NCBI RefSeq assembly: GCF_006716785.1
Contig: NZ_VFPQ01000001.1
Coordinates: forward strand, 4,836,001 to 4,900,000
Length of the DNA stretch: 64,000 nucleotides
Source of the DNA: Thermopolyspora flexuosa
GTDB taxonomy: Bacteria > Actinomycetota > Actinomycetes > Streptosporangiales > Streptosporangiaceae
Direction: 5' to 3'
The position numbers and the translations under genes are program-made. Positions 25,922-34,501 of this stretch are shown in pieces; the first letter of the stretch is position 1; each line of letters begins with the position of its first letter. The notes under the pieces were generated by a model. It saw nothing but the letters and a program-made list of their open reading frames with translations. It ran no database searches and was not told the origin of the DNA.

Positions 25922-26395
25922 GTGGCGATCCAGGTGGCGGTGTGCGGGCCGCGTGACTGTACGCCGGAGGAGCGGCGGAACGCCTACGAGCTGGGGCGGC
26001 TGCTCGCCGGGCGCGGCGCCGTGGTGGTGTGCGGCGGCTACACCGGCGTGATGGAGGCGGTGGCGCAGGGCGCGCACGAGGCGGGCGGCACGGTGGTGGG
26101 CGTGCTGTCCCGCGCCGACCGGGAGGGCGCGAACCCGTACCTCACCGTCGCCATCCCCACCGGGGCCGGCGAGGCCCGGAACGCGATCATCGTGAACTCG
26201 GCCGACGCGGTGATCGCCGTCGGCGGGTCGTGGGGCACGCTGTCCGAGCTCGCCCTGGCGATGCGGCGCGGCCGCGTCCCCGTGGTCCAGCTCGGCGGCT
26301 GGCGCGTGTACGACGAGCACGGCGAGGTCGTCCCCGGCATCCGGTACGCCACGGGCCCGGCGCACGCCCTCGAACTCACCGGCCTGTGGCCATGA
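25922..26395 (+). CDS. LOG/SLOG-family protein (TIGR00725-like)
   Basis: A 157-residue Rossmann-like protein. The nucleotide-binding features are VAVCGPRDC at the N-terminus, VVCGGYTGVMEAVAQGA (GGxxGxM type) in the middle, and AVGGSWGTLSELALAM near residue 103, which resembles the PGGxGTxxE catalytic motif of the lysine-decarboxylase-like/LOG group with the leading Pro replaced by Val-Gly. TIGR00725 proteins are putative nucleotide-monophosphate phosphoribohydrolases or nucleotide sensors; function is not proven. GTG at 25922 sits 6-8 bases after a GGAGGAGGGG box. Confidence 0.85.
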   Translation: MAIQVAVCGPRDCTPEERRNAYELGRLLAGRGAVVVCGGYTGVMEAVAQGAHEAGGTVVGVLSRADREGANPYLTVAIPTGAGEARNAIIVNSADAVIAVGGSWGTLSELALAMRRGRVPVVQLGGWRVYDEHGEVVPGIRYATGPAHALELTGLWP

Positions 26396-26401
26396 GAGGG
26401 G

Positions 26402-26500
26402 TCAGGCGAGCCGCCGCGGGTACGCCCCGGGCGTCCGGCCGAGGTGCCGCCGGAACGCGAGGATACGCCCCTGCGTGCCGGTGAAGCCCGCCCGGGCGCT
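26402..26500 (-). pseudogene. remnant of an AraC-family regulator C-terminus
   Basis: The last 32 codons of a minus-strand frame read like the end of an AraC/XylS DNA-binding domain: an ARAGF start, a FRRHLGRTPGAYPRR end and a stop. The two upstream helices of the domain and any start are absent and the middle (GTQGRIL) is degenerate. It is best seen as a decayed gene end left between two intact genes. Confidence 0.5.
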
Positions 26501-26591
26501 CGGGCCGGCCGACCGAGTCCTCGGCCTCCTGGGAGCGCGCCGCCGGGCCGGACGGGCCCGCCGTACCGCCGCCGGACGGGAACGGAAAGAA

Positions 26592-26633
26592 GGAGCATCC
26601 AGGCCACGCTGCCCTGATCGGCCTGGATGCTCC
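26592..26633 (-). terminator. terminator of the CHAP amidase gene
   Basis: A perfect 14-bp inverted repeat (26592-26605 with 26620-26633, 14-base loop) lies 24 bases beyond the stop codon and is followed on the minus strand by a pyrimidine-rich TTCTTTCC run. Confidence 0.8.
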
Positions 26634-26657
26634 GGCTCGTGGGGTACGGCCCGGCGG

Positions 26658-27371
26658 TCAGGATGCGTAGGGCGGGTAGCCGTAGCCCACGACCTGCCAC
26701 TTGGGGCGCACCCGGCGTTCGACTTTACCGTTTCCGGTGTTGCCCTCGATCGTGGTGATGGTGCCGTCGCCGTTGTCACGTTCCACGAGGCCGACGTGGT
26801 CGATCTTCTCGATGTCGTCGGAGCCGGACCAGTCGAAGAAGACGACCGCGCCCGGGGTGGCGGCGTCGGTGCCCCAGTGGCCGTTGGCCCGGAACCACTT
26901 GGCGTAGGTCACGGTGTAGGCGTCCCAGCCCATGATCGGGCGGATGCCGGCCTGCTCGCCGACCCAGGAGACGAACATGGCGCACCAGGGGGCGTTCTTG
27001 TAGCCCTGGAGCGTGCCGCCGTCGCGGGCGAGGGTCTCCAGCGCGCGCGGGGAGTTCATGTACCACTCGTGGAACTCGGTGCCGCCGCCGTACGCGTTCT
27101 CGGTGACGCCGATCTTGCTCGCCGCGATCCGCAGCACGTCCTGGGCGGTGACCTTCGGCAGGTCCTTGGCGATCCGCTGCAGCGGGGTGAGCCTCGCGTC
27201 GTCCGTCTCGGGCGCGCGGCCGTCGTGCTGTGCCGTACCGCTTCCGGAGTCGGTGGCCGCGGCGAGACCGGGGGTCGCGGGGAGAAGCGCGCCTGCGGCG
27301 ATCAGGGTGCAGGCGATGGCGTGGGAAAGGTTCGCGCCGTTACGCGCCCAGGAGGGACGAAACATGGACAT
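26658..27371 (-). CDS. secreted CHAP-domain peptidoglycan amidase/endopeptidase
   Basis: A 237-residue exported protein. Residues ~12-38 form a signal peptide (SHAIACTLIAAGALLPATPGLAAA). The CHAP domain (NlpC/P60 clan) follows, with the catalytic Cys in NAPWCAMFVSWVGEQ and His in EKIDHVGLVER; GNTGNGKVERR supplies the last strand. Such enzymes cleave peptidoglycan peptides or crosslinks. ATG at 27371 is chosen because AAGGAG lies upstream and because the earlier in-frame ATG at 27395 abuts the 3' end of a c-di-AMP riboswitch; ATG at 27365 is also possible. Control by c-di-AMP is typical for actinobacterial wall hydrolases. Confidence 0.9.
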   Translation of the reverse strand: MSMFRPSWARNGANLSHAIACTLIAAGALLPATPGLAAATDSGSGTAQHDGRAPETDDARLTPLQRIAKDLPKVTAQDVLRIAASKIGVTENAYGGGTEFHEWYMNSPRALETLARDGGTLQGYKNAPWCAMFVSWVGEQAGIRPIMGWDAYTVTYAKWFRANGHWGTDAATPGAVVFFDWSGSDDIEKIDHVGLVERDNGDGTITTIEGNTGNGKVERRVRPKWQVVGYGYPPYAS

Positions 27372-27395
27372 CGGGGGCTTTACTCCTTCTTCCAT

Positions 27396-27535
27396 GCCGC
27401 CTACCGGGTTAGCTGACGGGTTCGGGCCTGGAAGTTGGCCCTACGGCGCACGCCGGGAGACGCGCGCCGATTCACCCCGGGGAGAGGTGGGTCCCCGGCT
27501 CCGCGAGGGTCGCGGACTCGGCGGCCGCGCCCGCG
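27396..27535 (-). promoter_or_regulatory. ydaO/yuaA-type cyclic di-AMP riboswitch
   Basis: Read on the minus strand, the leader of the CHAP gene carries the conserved blocks of this class in order: GCCGCCGAGTCCG, GCCGGGGACCCA, GGGGTGAATCGGCGCG (27464-27479), GTAGGG, and the pseudoknot-side block GAACCCGTCAGCTAACCCGG followed by TAGGC (27399-27424). In this class, bound c-di-AMP lowers expression of the downstream gene. The 3' edge lies about 25 bases before the chosen start codon. Confidence 0.9.
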
Positions 27536-27884
27536 GCATGCGAGCATGCCGACGGGACGACGGACAGGTTGTAAAGGGCGGGCCCGGGCCGGCCGGATCA
27601 CCGAGCCGTTTGCCTTGCGCAGAAAGGTAAACGATTCGGACAAACCCCGCAAACAGGTCGCAAGAAGGATCTTCCGGACGCTCGATAACGATGGCGTTTC
27701 GGGCCGGAAATTTTACCTTTGCCCAGGTCAGCCGCCCGCCCCGGCGGCGCCGCCGTACCGTCCGGCCCGGCGCCGCAACCCCGCGCCACTATCGCCCGAT
27801 TGGTCCGGGAGTTTTCCCGTTGACCACGAAGGGTAGCGTAGCAACTGCTATCAGTAGCCAATCCGGCTCGGGGGACTTGGGATC
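27536..27884. other. divergent promoter region, CHAP riboswitch / DUF2235 gene
   Basis: About 350 bases upstream of both the riboswitch and the DUF2235 gene. It has AT-richer patches near 27600-27660 and 27700-27720 where the two promoters are expected, but no box pair with confident spacing. The short frames across it are shadows. Confidence 0.4.
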
Positions 27885-29618
27885 ATGCGTCAGCTCATCG
27901 TGTGCTGCGACGGCACCTGGAACACGGCGGAGGACCGGACCATCACCAACGTGCGACGGCTGTACAACGCCCTCGCCGAGAAGGACGAGAACGACAATCC
28001 ACAGCTCGCCTACTACCAACCCGGTGTCGGGACCGTCCGCAACCGGCTGCTCGGCGGCGCCACCGGGTTCGGCCTGTCCCGGAACGTGATGGACGCCTAC
28101 CTGTGGCTCACCACCCGGTACGAGCCCGGCGACCGCATCGCCCTGTTCGGCTTCAGCCGCGGCGCCTACACCGCCCGCAGCCTCGCCGGCATGATCTCCG
28201 CTTGCGGCCTCATCGACACCTCGAAGATGCCGGAGCACACGATCTGGCCGCAGATCAAGCGGCTCTACCGCGAGGGGTACCGGCGGCGGGACCGGCGCGA
28301 CCCCGGGTGGCGCGACGGGTTCACCTTCCGCTGGGACCCGGACGACGCGGAGAACATCCCCGTGCACTTCATCGGCGTCTGGGAGACCGTCGGCGCCCTC
28401 GGCGTGCCCGACCACCTCGGCCTGCTCAACCTGCTCGACCGGCCGCAGCGCTTCCACGACCTGCGGCTCAACCCGCACATCCGGTACGGCCGGCACGCGC
28501 TCGCCATGGACGAGCGGCGCGAGCCGTACCAGCCGGCGCTGTGGACCGGGCCGTTCGGGCCGAACCAGGACGTGCAGCAGGTGTGGTTCCCCGGCAGCCA
28601 CATGGACGTGGGCGGCGGCCACCCCGAGCGCGGGCTCAGCGACGGCGCGCTGCGCTGGATGATCGACGAGGCCCGGGAGACGATCCGGCTCGGCTTCCAC
28701 AAGGCCACCGTCGAGGAGCAGATCGAGCCCGACCCGTTCGACGTCATGCACGACGACGAGCTCGGCGCCATCGGCGTGCTCGACCAGGTGGTGGACCCGA
28801 TGCTCAGGCCGGTGCGGGAGATCCTGCTGCGCCCGCGGCCGCGCGCGGTGCCGCGCATCGACCCGCAGCGGCCCACCCGGGAGCTGCACGAGTCGGTCTA
28901 CGAGCGGCACCAGAAGCCGCCCATCACCGGCGGGCCGTACCGGCCGACCCGGGTGCTCGCGCCCGGCCAGGAGCGCACCATCGAGGTGTTCGCGCACGAG
29001 CCGTGGAACGAGACCGGCCTCTACCTGGAGCCCGGCGAGTACCGGTTCATCGCCGACGGCATGTGGCAGGACGGCGACATCCTCTCCGGCCCGGAGGGCA
29101 CGCAGGGGATGCGCGGCCTCAACCCGATGCGGGAGCGGCTGCGCATGCTCGGCAGCCTGCTCGGCGGCGGCGAGCGGCTGCTGCGCATGCTCACCGGCAA
29201 CGAGCTGGCGAGCCTGGTCGGCACCCAGCGGGAGAGCGACCTGCCGTGGATGTTCCTGGTCGGCGTGATCGCCAACGACGCGGTGGCGGTGAACGGCGTG
29301 CACCACGCGCACGAGCGCATCGCGATCGGCCGGGGCACCCGGTGCCGGGTGACCAAGGGCGGCTACCTGTACGCGTTCGCCAACGACGCCTGGGGTTTCT
29401 ACGGCAACAACCAGGGCAGCGTGCGTCTCACCGTGGCCCGGCTGGTCGCGGGCACCCCGCACACCGTCCTCACCGCGGGCGGGCTCATGCACCCGCTCAC
29501 CGAGGACGCCGCGCCCGTCGGGGCGAACTCCGGCGACGGGACCACCCGTGCCACCACAGGCTCGCGCCGGGCCGGCGCGGGCGCAGGCCGCATGCGCCGC
29601 GAGGTGCAGGAGGCCTGA
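27885..29618 (+). CDS. DUF2235 alpha/beta-hydrolase (Tle1-like phospholipase catalytic domain)
   Basis: A 577-residue protein. Residues 1-300 match DUF2235: a QLIVCCDGTWN start, YYQPGVGT, then the nucleophile elbow GFSRGAYTAR with Ser91, and a FPGSHMDVGGGHPE block that provides the acid/His region. The C-terminal ~240 residues are a beta-rich extension (RPTRVLAPGQERTIEVFA, then a LEPGEYRFIADGMWQDGD stretch) resembling carbohydrate- or ligand-binding domains of LecA/PA-IL type. DUF2235 includes type VI phospholipase effectors, but no secretion genes are nearby and there is no signal peptide, so a housekeeping esterase role is just as likely. ATG at 27885 follows GGGGGA. Confidence 0.82.
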   Translation: MRQLIVCCDGTWNTAEDRTITNVRRLYNALAEKDENDNPQLAYYQPGVGTVRNRLLGGATGFGLSRNVMDAYLWLTTRYEPGDRIALFGFSRGAYTARSLAGMISACGLIDTSKMPEHTIWPQIKRLYREGYRRRDRRDPGWRDGFTFRWDPDDAENIPVHFIGVWETVGALGVPDHLGLLNLLDRPQRFHDLRLNPHIRYGRHALAMDERREPYQPALWTGPFGPNQDVQQVWFPGSHMDVGGGHPERGLSDGALRWMIDEARETIRLGFHKATVEEQIEPDPFDVMHDDELGAIGVLDQVVDPMLRPVREILLRPRPRAVPRIDPQRPTRELHESVYERHQKPPITGGPYRPTRVLAPGQERTIEVFAHEPWNETGLYLEPGEYRFIADGMWQDGDILSGPEGTQGMRGLNPMRERLRMLGSLLGGGERLLRMLTGNELASLVGTQRESDLPWMFLVGVIANDAVAVNGVHHAHERIAIGRGTRCRVTKGGYLYAFANDAWGFYGNNQGSVRLTVARLVAGTPHTVLTAGGLMHPLTEDAAPVGANSGDGTTRATTGSRRAGAGAGRMRREVQEA

Positions 29619-29636
29619 GCCGCCGGCTCGGTGCGT

Positions 29637-29673
29637 GCAGGCCCGGCATTTGCGGGGGGAATGCCGGGCCTGC
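29637..29673 (+). terminator. hairpin terminator after the DUF2235 gene
   Basis: A perfect 14-bp stem (29637-29650 with 29660-29673) lies 18 bases after the stop codon. There is no T-run, as is common for actinobacterial hairpin terminators. Confidence 0.65.
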
Positions 29674-29837
29674 GTCACGCCGGAGGCCGTGCCGTACGGC
29701 GGGCCGGGAAAGCCGGGCGCACGTGAGCACGCGGCGGATCGGGGTAGGGCAGGCGAGCACCGGGACAGTCGCCGGGGCCGGTCCGGCGGCGGCGCAGGCC
29801 CCCGCTTCCCGGCGCACGGCGCCCGCAAGGAGGCTCA

Positions 29838-30305
29838 GTGAAGGTCAAGGAGATCATGACCGCCCCGGTGATCACCGTGCGGCGGGACACCACGGTTCCC
29901 GAGATCGCCGCGCTGCTGCGCTCCCGCCGGATCAGCGCGGTCCCCGTGGTCGACGACGGCGACGCCGTGGTCGGGCTGGTGAGCGAGTACGACCTGCTCG
30001 CCCGCGAGGGCCGGACCGCCGCCGACGTGATGACCACCGCCGTCATCTGCGTCACCGAGGACACCGACGTCGACGAGGTACGGCACCTGCTCGTGGAGCG
30101 GCGCATCCGCCGGGTGCCGGTGCTCTCCGGCGGGCGCATGGTGGGCATCGTCAGCCGCTCGGACGTGATGGCGCTGCTCACCACCGAGTGGGCGTGCTCC
30201 GTGTGCGGCGAGGTCGTGCACGGCGAGCGGCCGCCCGCGCGCTGCCCCAAGTGCCAGGCCGAGGCGGGCCGGTTCACGCTGCAGGAACCCGCCCCGGGGA
30301 GCTGA
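29838..30305 (+). CDS. CBS-pair protein with C-terminal zinc ribbon
   Basis: A 155-residue protein with two CBS motifs: the first from VKEIMTAPVITV to VGLVSEYDLLA, the second from AADVMTTAVICV to MVGIVSRSDVMALL. The tail is a small zinc ribbon, CSVCGEVV then CPKCQ. CBS pairs bind adenine nucleotides and act as energy sensors; the added ribbon could mediate protein contact. GTG at 29838 follows AAGGAGG. It lies 40 bases before the dehydrogenase E1-alpha gene and is probably co-transcribed, which suggests it senses nucleotide levels for that complex; this is inference. Confidence 0.88.
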   Translation: MKVKEIMTAPVITVRRDTTVPEIAALLRSRRISAVPVVDDGDAVVGLVSEYDLLAREGRTAADVMTTAVICVTEDTDVDEVRHLLVERRIRRVPVLSGGRMVGIVSRSDVMALLTTEWACSVCGEVVHGERPPARCPKCQAEAGRFTLQEPAPGS

Positions 30306-30345
30306 GCCCGCACACCCCACCCCACACCCCGTAGGAGGCGCGACG

Positions 30346-31467
30346 ATGGCATCCACCCAGCCCGGCCCGCAGGGCGACCGCCGGTCCGGGGCCGAGCCCG
30401 GACGGCACGGCCGGACCACCGCGGCCGAGGACCCCAAGGTGCTCGTCGGCTACTACCGCCAGATGGCGCTGATCCGGGCCTTCGAGCTGCGCGCCGCCGA
30501 GATGTACACCCGGGCGAAGATCGGCGGCTACTGCCACCTCAACCTGGGCGAGGAGGCCACGGTGGTGGGCCTGATGGCGGCGCTGCGGCCTGCCGACTAC
30601 CTGTTCACCACCTACCGGGAGCACGGCTACGCGCTCGCCCGCGGCGCCGACCCCGGCGCGGTGATGGCCGAGCTGTTCGGCCGGGCCACCGGCATGTCCG
30701 GCGGCTTCGGCGGCTCGATGCACCTGTTCGACTGGAACCTGCGGCTGCTCGGCGGGTACGGCATCGTGGGCGGCCAGCTCCCGCCCGCCACCGGGGCCGC
30801 GCTCGCCATCGCCTACCGCGGCGGGCCGAGCCCGGACGGCGAGGCGGTGATGTGCCTGCTCGGCGACGGCACCACGAACATCGGCGCGTTCCATGAGTCG
30901 CTCAACCTCGCCGCGATCTGGAACCTGCCCATCGTGTACGTGATCGTCAACAACCTGCTCGGCATGGGCACCCCGGTCGAGGCGGCCTCCGGCGAGCCGG
31001 AGCTGTACCGGCGCGGCTGCGCCTACCGCATCCCGGGCGAGCGGGTGGACGGCAACGACGTGCTCGCCGTGCGGGACGCGGCGAAGGCCGCGATGGACCG
31101 GGCCCGATCCGAGCACAAGCCGTACCTGCTGGAGGCGGTGAGCTACCGGCTGCGCGGCCACTCGGTCGTCGACCCGGCCCGCTACCGGTCGGCCGAGGAG
31201 ACCCGGCGGCTGCGCGAGCTCGACCCGCTGCCCGCGTTCCGCGCCCGGCTCATCGACGACGGCGTGCTCGACGAGGAGTCGGCGGCGCGCATCGACGACG
31301 AGGCCGAGCGGGAGGTGGCCGCCGCGATCGAGTTCGCGGACAACAGTCCCCCGCCGCCCGTGGAGTCGCTGTTCGCCAACGTGTACGCCACGCCGGTGCC
31401 GAACGCGCCCCGCGAGCTGCCCGGGGACCCGCTGCCGTGCGGCGGCCCGGCCACCGGGGAGGAGTGA
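30346..31467 (+). CDS. pdhA: 2-oxo acid dehydrogenase E1 component, alpha subunit (pyruvate-type)
   Basis: A 373-residue thiamine-diphosphate enzyme subunit. The ThDP/Mg motif runs from LLGDGTTNIGAFHESLN to YVIVNN (the GDG...NN pattern), GGFGGSMHLFD precedes it, and LRGHSVVDPARYR contains the phosphorylation-loop-like region. With the beta subunit it decarboxylates pyruvate (or a branched-chain or acetoin substrate) and passes the acyl group to E2. The N-terminus has a ~25-residue polar extension. ATG at 30346 follows GGAGG. The stop is 3 bases before the next start, so translation is coupled. Pyruvate, acetoin or branched-chain specificity cannot be fixed by eye. Confidence 0.9.
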   Translation: MASTQPGPQGDRRSGAEPGRHGRTTAAEDPKVLVGYYRQMALIRAFELRAAEMYTRAKIGGYCHLNLGEEATVVGLMAALRPADYLFTTYREHGYALARGADPGAVMAELFGRATGMSGGFGGSMHLFDWNLRLLGGYGIVGGQLPPATGAALAIAYRGGPSPDGEAVMCLLGDGTTNIGAFHESLNLAAIWNLPIVYVIVNNLLGMGTPVEAASGEPELYRRGCAYRIPGERVDGNDVLAVRDAAKAAMDRARSEHKPYLLEAVSYRLRGHSVVDPARYRSAEETRRLRELDPLPAFRARLIDDGVLDEESAARIDDEAEREVAAAIEFADNSPPPPVESLFANVYATPVPNAPRELPGDPLPCGGPATGEE

Positions 31468-31470
31468 GCG

Positions 31471-32484
31471 GTGGGGCGGGTCATCACCTACCGGCAGGCG
31501 CTGCGCGACACGCTCCGCGCCGAGCTGCAGCGGGACGAGAACGTGCTGCTCATGGGCGAGGAGATCGGCGTCTTCGAGGGCTCCTACAAGATCACCGCGG
31601 GGCTGCTGGAGGAGTTCGGGCCGCGCCGGGTGCGGGACACCCCGATCAGCGAGGAGGGGTTCACCGGCGCCGCGGTCGGCGCGGCGATGCTCGGGCTGCG
31701 GCCGATCGTCGAGATCATGACGATCAACTTCAGCCTGCTCGCGATCGACCAGATCGTGAACCACGCGGCGAAGATGCGCGGCATGTTCGGCGGCCAGGTG
31801 TCGGTGCCGATGGTGATCCGCACCCCGGGCGGGGGCGGGCAGCAGCTCGCCGCCACCCACTCGCAGAACCTGGAGGTGTTCTACGCGCACGTGCCCGGGC
31901 TGAAGGTGGTCGCCCCGGCCACCCCGGCCGACGCCAAGGGCCTGCTCGCCAGCGCGGTGCGGGACGACGACCCGGTGCTGTTCCTGGAGAACCTCGCCCT
32001 CTACAACACCAAGGGCGAGGTGCCGGACGGCGACCACACCGTGCCGATCGGCACCGCGGCCGTGCCCCGCCAGGGCGAGGACCTGACGATCATCGCCTAC
32101 TCGCGGGCCACCGTGGTCGCGCTCGACGTCGCCCGCCGCCTCGCCGAGCAGGGCATCTCGGCCGAGGTGGTGGACGTCCGCAGCCTGCGCCCGCTCGACC
32201 GGGCCACGATCTGCGCGTCGGTGCGCAAGACCGGGCGCGCGGTCGTGCTCGAGGACGACTGGCTCAGCTACGGCGTGGGTGCGGAGATCGCCGCCACCGT
32301 GCAGGAGGGCGCGTTCGACTACCTCGACGCCCCGGTACGGCGGGTGGCGAGCGCCGAGGTGCCGCTGCCGTACGCCAAGCCGCTGGAGCTCGCCGCGATG
32401 CCGGACGCCACGGCCCTCACCCGGGTGGTGCACGAGATCCTCGACGCCACCCGCTTCACGCCCTCCCCCACCGGCCGACGCTGA
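31471..32484 (+). CDS. pdhB: 2-oxo acid dehydrogenase E1 component, beta subunit
   Basis: A 337-residue transketolase-like subunit: a TYRQALRDTLRAEL start, NVLLMGEEIGVFEG, DTPISEEGFTGAAVG, PIVEIMTINFSLLA and EVVDVRSLRPLD are all hallmark blocks of E1-beta, and the GEEIGVFEGSYK loop contacts ThDP. It forms the alpha2-beta2 E1 tetramer with the preceding product. The start is GTG at 31471, directly after the alpha-subunit stop. The E2 gene starts 17 bases after its stop, so the three genes form one transcription unit. Confidence 0.9.
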   Translation: MGRVITYRQALRDTLRAELQRDENVLLMGEEIGVFEGSYKITAGLLEEFGPRRVRDTPISEEGFTGAAVGAAMLGLRPIVEIMTINFSLLAIDQIVNHAAKMRGMFGGQVSVPMVIRTPGGGGQQLAATHSQNLEVFYAHVPGLKVVAPATPADAKGLLASAVRDDDPVLFLENLALYNTKGEVPDGDHTVPIGTAAVPRQGEDLTIIAYSRATVVALDVARRLAEQGISAEVVDVRSLRPLDRATICASVRKTGRAVVLEDDWLSYGVGAEIAATVQEGAFDYLDAPVRRVASAEVPLPYAKPLELAAMPDATALTRVVHEILDATRFTPSPTGRR

Positions 32485-32501
32485 CGGTCCAGGAGACTGC
32501 C

Positions 32502-33851
32502 ATGCCAGAGATCATCATGCCCCGCCTCTCCGACACGATGGAGGAGGGCACGCTCAGCCGCTGGTTCAAGCGGGAGGGCGACATGGTGCGCCGGGGCGAC
32601 GTGATCGCGGAGATCGAGACCGACAAGGCCTCGATGGAGCTGGAGGCCTACGACGAGGGACGGCTCACCCGCATCCTCGTCCAGGAGGGCGACACGGTCC
32701 CGATCGGCACCCCGGTCGCCGTGATCGGCGACGGCGAGCCCGAGCCCCCGGCCGGCGAGGCGCCGCCCGCCGAGGCCGAGCCAGAAGAGCGGGCCGAGCC
32801 CGCGGCCGAGGCCGGCGCGCCCGCCGCCGCGCCGCCGCCGGAGCGGGAGGGCGAGGCCGCGCCGCGCGGGCACGCCGTACCGCCGCAGGCGCCGCCCGGG
32901 CGCGGGCCGGGCGGCCGGGTGCCCACGTCGCCGCTCGCCCGCCGGATCGCGCGGGAGCACGGCATCGACATCACCACGGTCAAGGGGAGCGGCCCGGGCG
33001 GGCGCATCGTGCGCGCCGACGTCGAGGCCGCGATCGCCCGCCGGGACCGGGAGAAGGCCGCCCCTCCCCCGGCAGCGCCCACGGAACGGCCTGCCGAGCC
33101 GGCCGCCGCGCCCGCCGGGCGGGGGCCGATCGTGCACGAGACCGAGGCGCCGAGCCTGCCGGAGGACGCCGACGAGGTCCCGCTCAACCGGATGCGGCGG
33201 CTCACCGCCCAGCGCCTCACCCGGAGCGTGCAGGAGGCCCCGCACTTCTACCTCACCTCGGTCGTGGACGCCGAGCCGCTGCTCGCCTACCGGGCCGAGC
33301 TCAACGCCGCGCTCGCCGACCGCGGACCCAAGATCAGCGTCACCGACCTGATCCTCAAGGCGTGCGCGGTGATGCTGCGCGAGCACCGGGCGCTCAACGC
33401 CTCATGGGCGGAGACGCGCATCCTGCGGCACCACCGGGTGAACCTCGGCCTCGCCGTCGCCCTCGACGACGGCCTGATCGTCCCCGTCATCCACGACGCG
33501 GACCGCAAGACGCTCACCGAGATCGCGAACGAGGCCCACGACCTCGCCCAGCGGGCGCGTACCGGCAGGCTCACCCTCGACGAGCTCGCGGGCGGCACCT
33601 TCACGGTGAGCAACCTCGGCCCGTTCGGCATCGACCACTTCACCGCCGTGATCAACCCGCCGCAGGCGGCGATCCTCGCCGTGGGCGCGGCCAAGCCGCA
33701 GCCCGTGGTACGCGACGGCGAGGTACGGCCGGGCGTCACGATGGCGCTCACGCTCTCCATCGACCACCGCGTACTCGACGGCGCGACCGGCGCCGCCTTC
33801 CTCGCCGACCTCAAGACGCTGCTGGAACAGCCGGTCCGCATCGTCGTGTGA
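32502..33851 (+). CDS. pdhC: dihydrolipoamide acyltransferase (E2)
   Basis: A 449-residue E2. Residues 1-78 are one lipoyl domain with Lys42 in EIETDKASMELE. A Pro/Ala/Glu-rich linker follows; the peripheral subunit-binding domain is near residues 142-180 (SPLARRIAREHGIDITTVKGSG); the catalytic acyltransferase domain fills ~225-449 with the catalytic His in SIDHRVLDGATGA (near residue 422). It moves the acyl group from lipoyl-Lys to CoA and forms the core of the complex. AGGAGA lies before ATG at 32502. No E3 (dihydrolipoamide dehydrogenase) gene follows, so E3 must be encoded elsewhere. Confidence 0.92.
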   Translation: MPEIIMPRLSDTMEEGTLSRWFKREGDMVRRGDVIAEIETDKASMELEAYDEGRLTRILVQEGDTVPIGTPVAVIGDGEPEPPAGEAPPAEAEPEERAEPAAEAGAPAAAPPPEREGEAAPRGHAVPPQAPPGRGPGGRVPTSPLARRIAREHGIDITTVKGSGPGGRIVRADVEAAIARRDREKAAPPPAAPTERPAEPAAAPAGRGPIVHETEAPSLPEDADEVPLNRMRRLTAQRLTRSVQEAPHFYLTSVVDAEPLLAYRAELNAALADRGPKISVTDLILKACAVMLREHRALNASWAETRILRHHRVNLGLAVALDDGLIVPVIHDADRKTLTEIANEAHDLAQRARTGRLTLDELAGGTFTVSNLGPFGIDHFTAVINPPQAAILAVGAAKPQPVVRDGEVRPGVTMALTLSIDHRVLDGATGAAFLADLKTLLEQPVRIVV

Positions 33852-33964
33852 CCCGCCGCGCCTTGGCCCGGACGGACCGGTAGCGCCGCCCAAGCCCACA
33901 ACATCGAACCCGGCCGGACCGGATCTCGGCAGTGACCCGTACAGCGGAGATCATGAATACGACC

Positions 33965-33998
33965 GCTCGAGCGCATGGCTCTAGCCATGCGCTCGAGC
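33965..33998. terminator. bidirectional terminator between E2 and DUF488 genes
   Basis: A 16-bp perfect inverted repeat (33965-33980 with 33983-33998, two bases between the arms) lies between two convergent genes, 114 bases after one stop and 8 bases after the other. Confidence 0.75.
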
Positions 33999-34005
33999 AG
34001 CACGC

Positions 34006-34392
34006 CTAGGGAGCGCCGCGCCGACCGGAGGCGGGCGCGTGGGCGAGCCAGTCGGCGAGCACGGCGGCCTGGCTGTGTTCGGCGTCCCGGGTGGCGGTGA
34101 GCAGGGTGAGCGGGCCGCGCGTGGCGAGGTCGCGGAGGTGGCCGAGCGCCTCGCGTCGGGCGGGGTCGGCGAGCTCGTCGAGGTAGCGGCGGCAGAACTC
34201 GTCGAAGCGGGCCGGATCGTGGCCGTACCAGCGGCGCAGCTCGGTCGACGGGGCGACGTCGCGCAGCCACTCGTCGAAGGGCGCGTTCTCCTTGCGCAGG
34301 CCGCGCGGCCACACCCGGTCGACGAGCACCCGGGTGCCGTCCTCCGGCGCGGGCTCCTCGTAGATCCTGCGGAAGCCGATGCGGTTCACCAT
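34006..34392 (-). CDS. DUF488 family protein
   Basis: A 128-residue protein with family blocks RVLVDRVWPRGLRKE near the N-terminus, VAPSTELRRWYGHDPARFDEF in the middle, and a LTLLTATRDAEHSQAAVLADWL C-terminal part. DUF488 members are small cytoplasmic proteins of unknown activity, some co-occurring with stress genes. ATG at 34392 has AGGGAG 4 bases upstream; longer frames lack a ribosome site. It converges on the E2 gene and diverges from the nucleoside hydrolase. Confidence 0.88.
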   Translation of the reverse strand: MVNRIGFRRIYEEPAPEDGTRVLVDRVWPRGLRKENAPFDEWLRDVAPSTELRRWYGHDPARFDEFCRRYLDELADPARREALGHLRDLATRGPLTLLTATRDAEHSQAAVLADWLAHAPASGRRGAP

Positions 34393-34501
34393 GACACTCC
34401 CTGGTCCGGTACCGGCCGATCCTCCCTGAGGCCCGCCTTCCCCGAAGGCGTCCGGGCAACCACCCGTGTCCAAACAGTCGGTTTTCGCGACAATCGTCCC
34501 C

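Noticed and set aside
27885-29618. DUF2235 protein as a type VI secretion effector
   Set aside because: No secretion apparatus, immunity gene or signal is nearby, and DUF2235 is also found as stand-alone hydrolases in actinobacteria.
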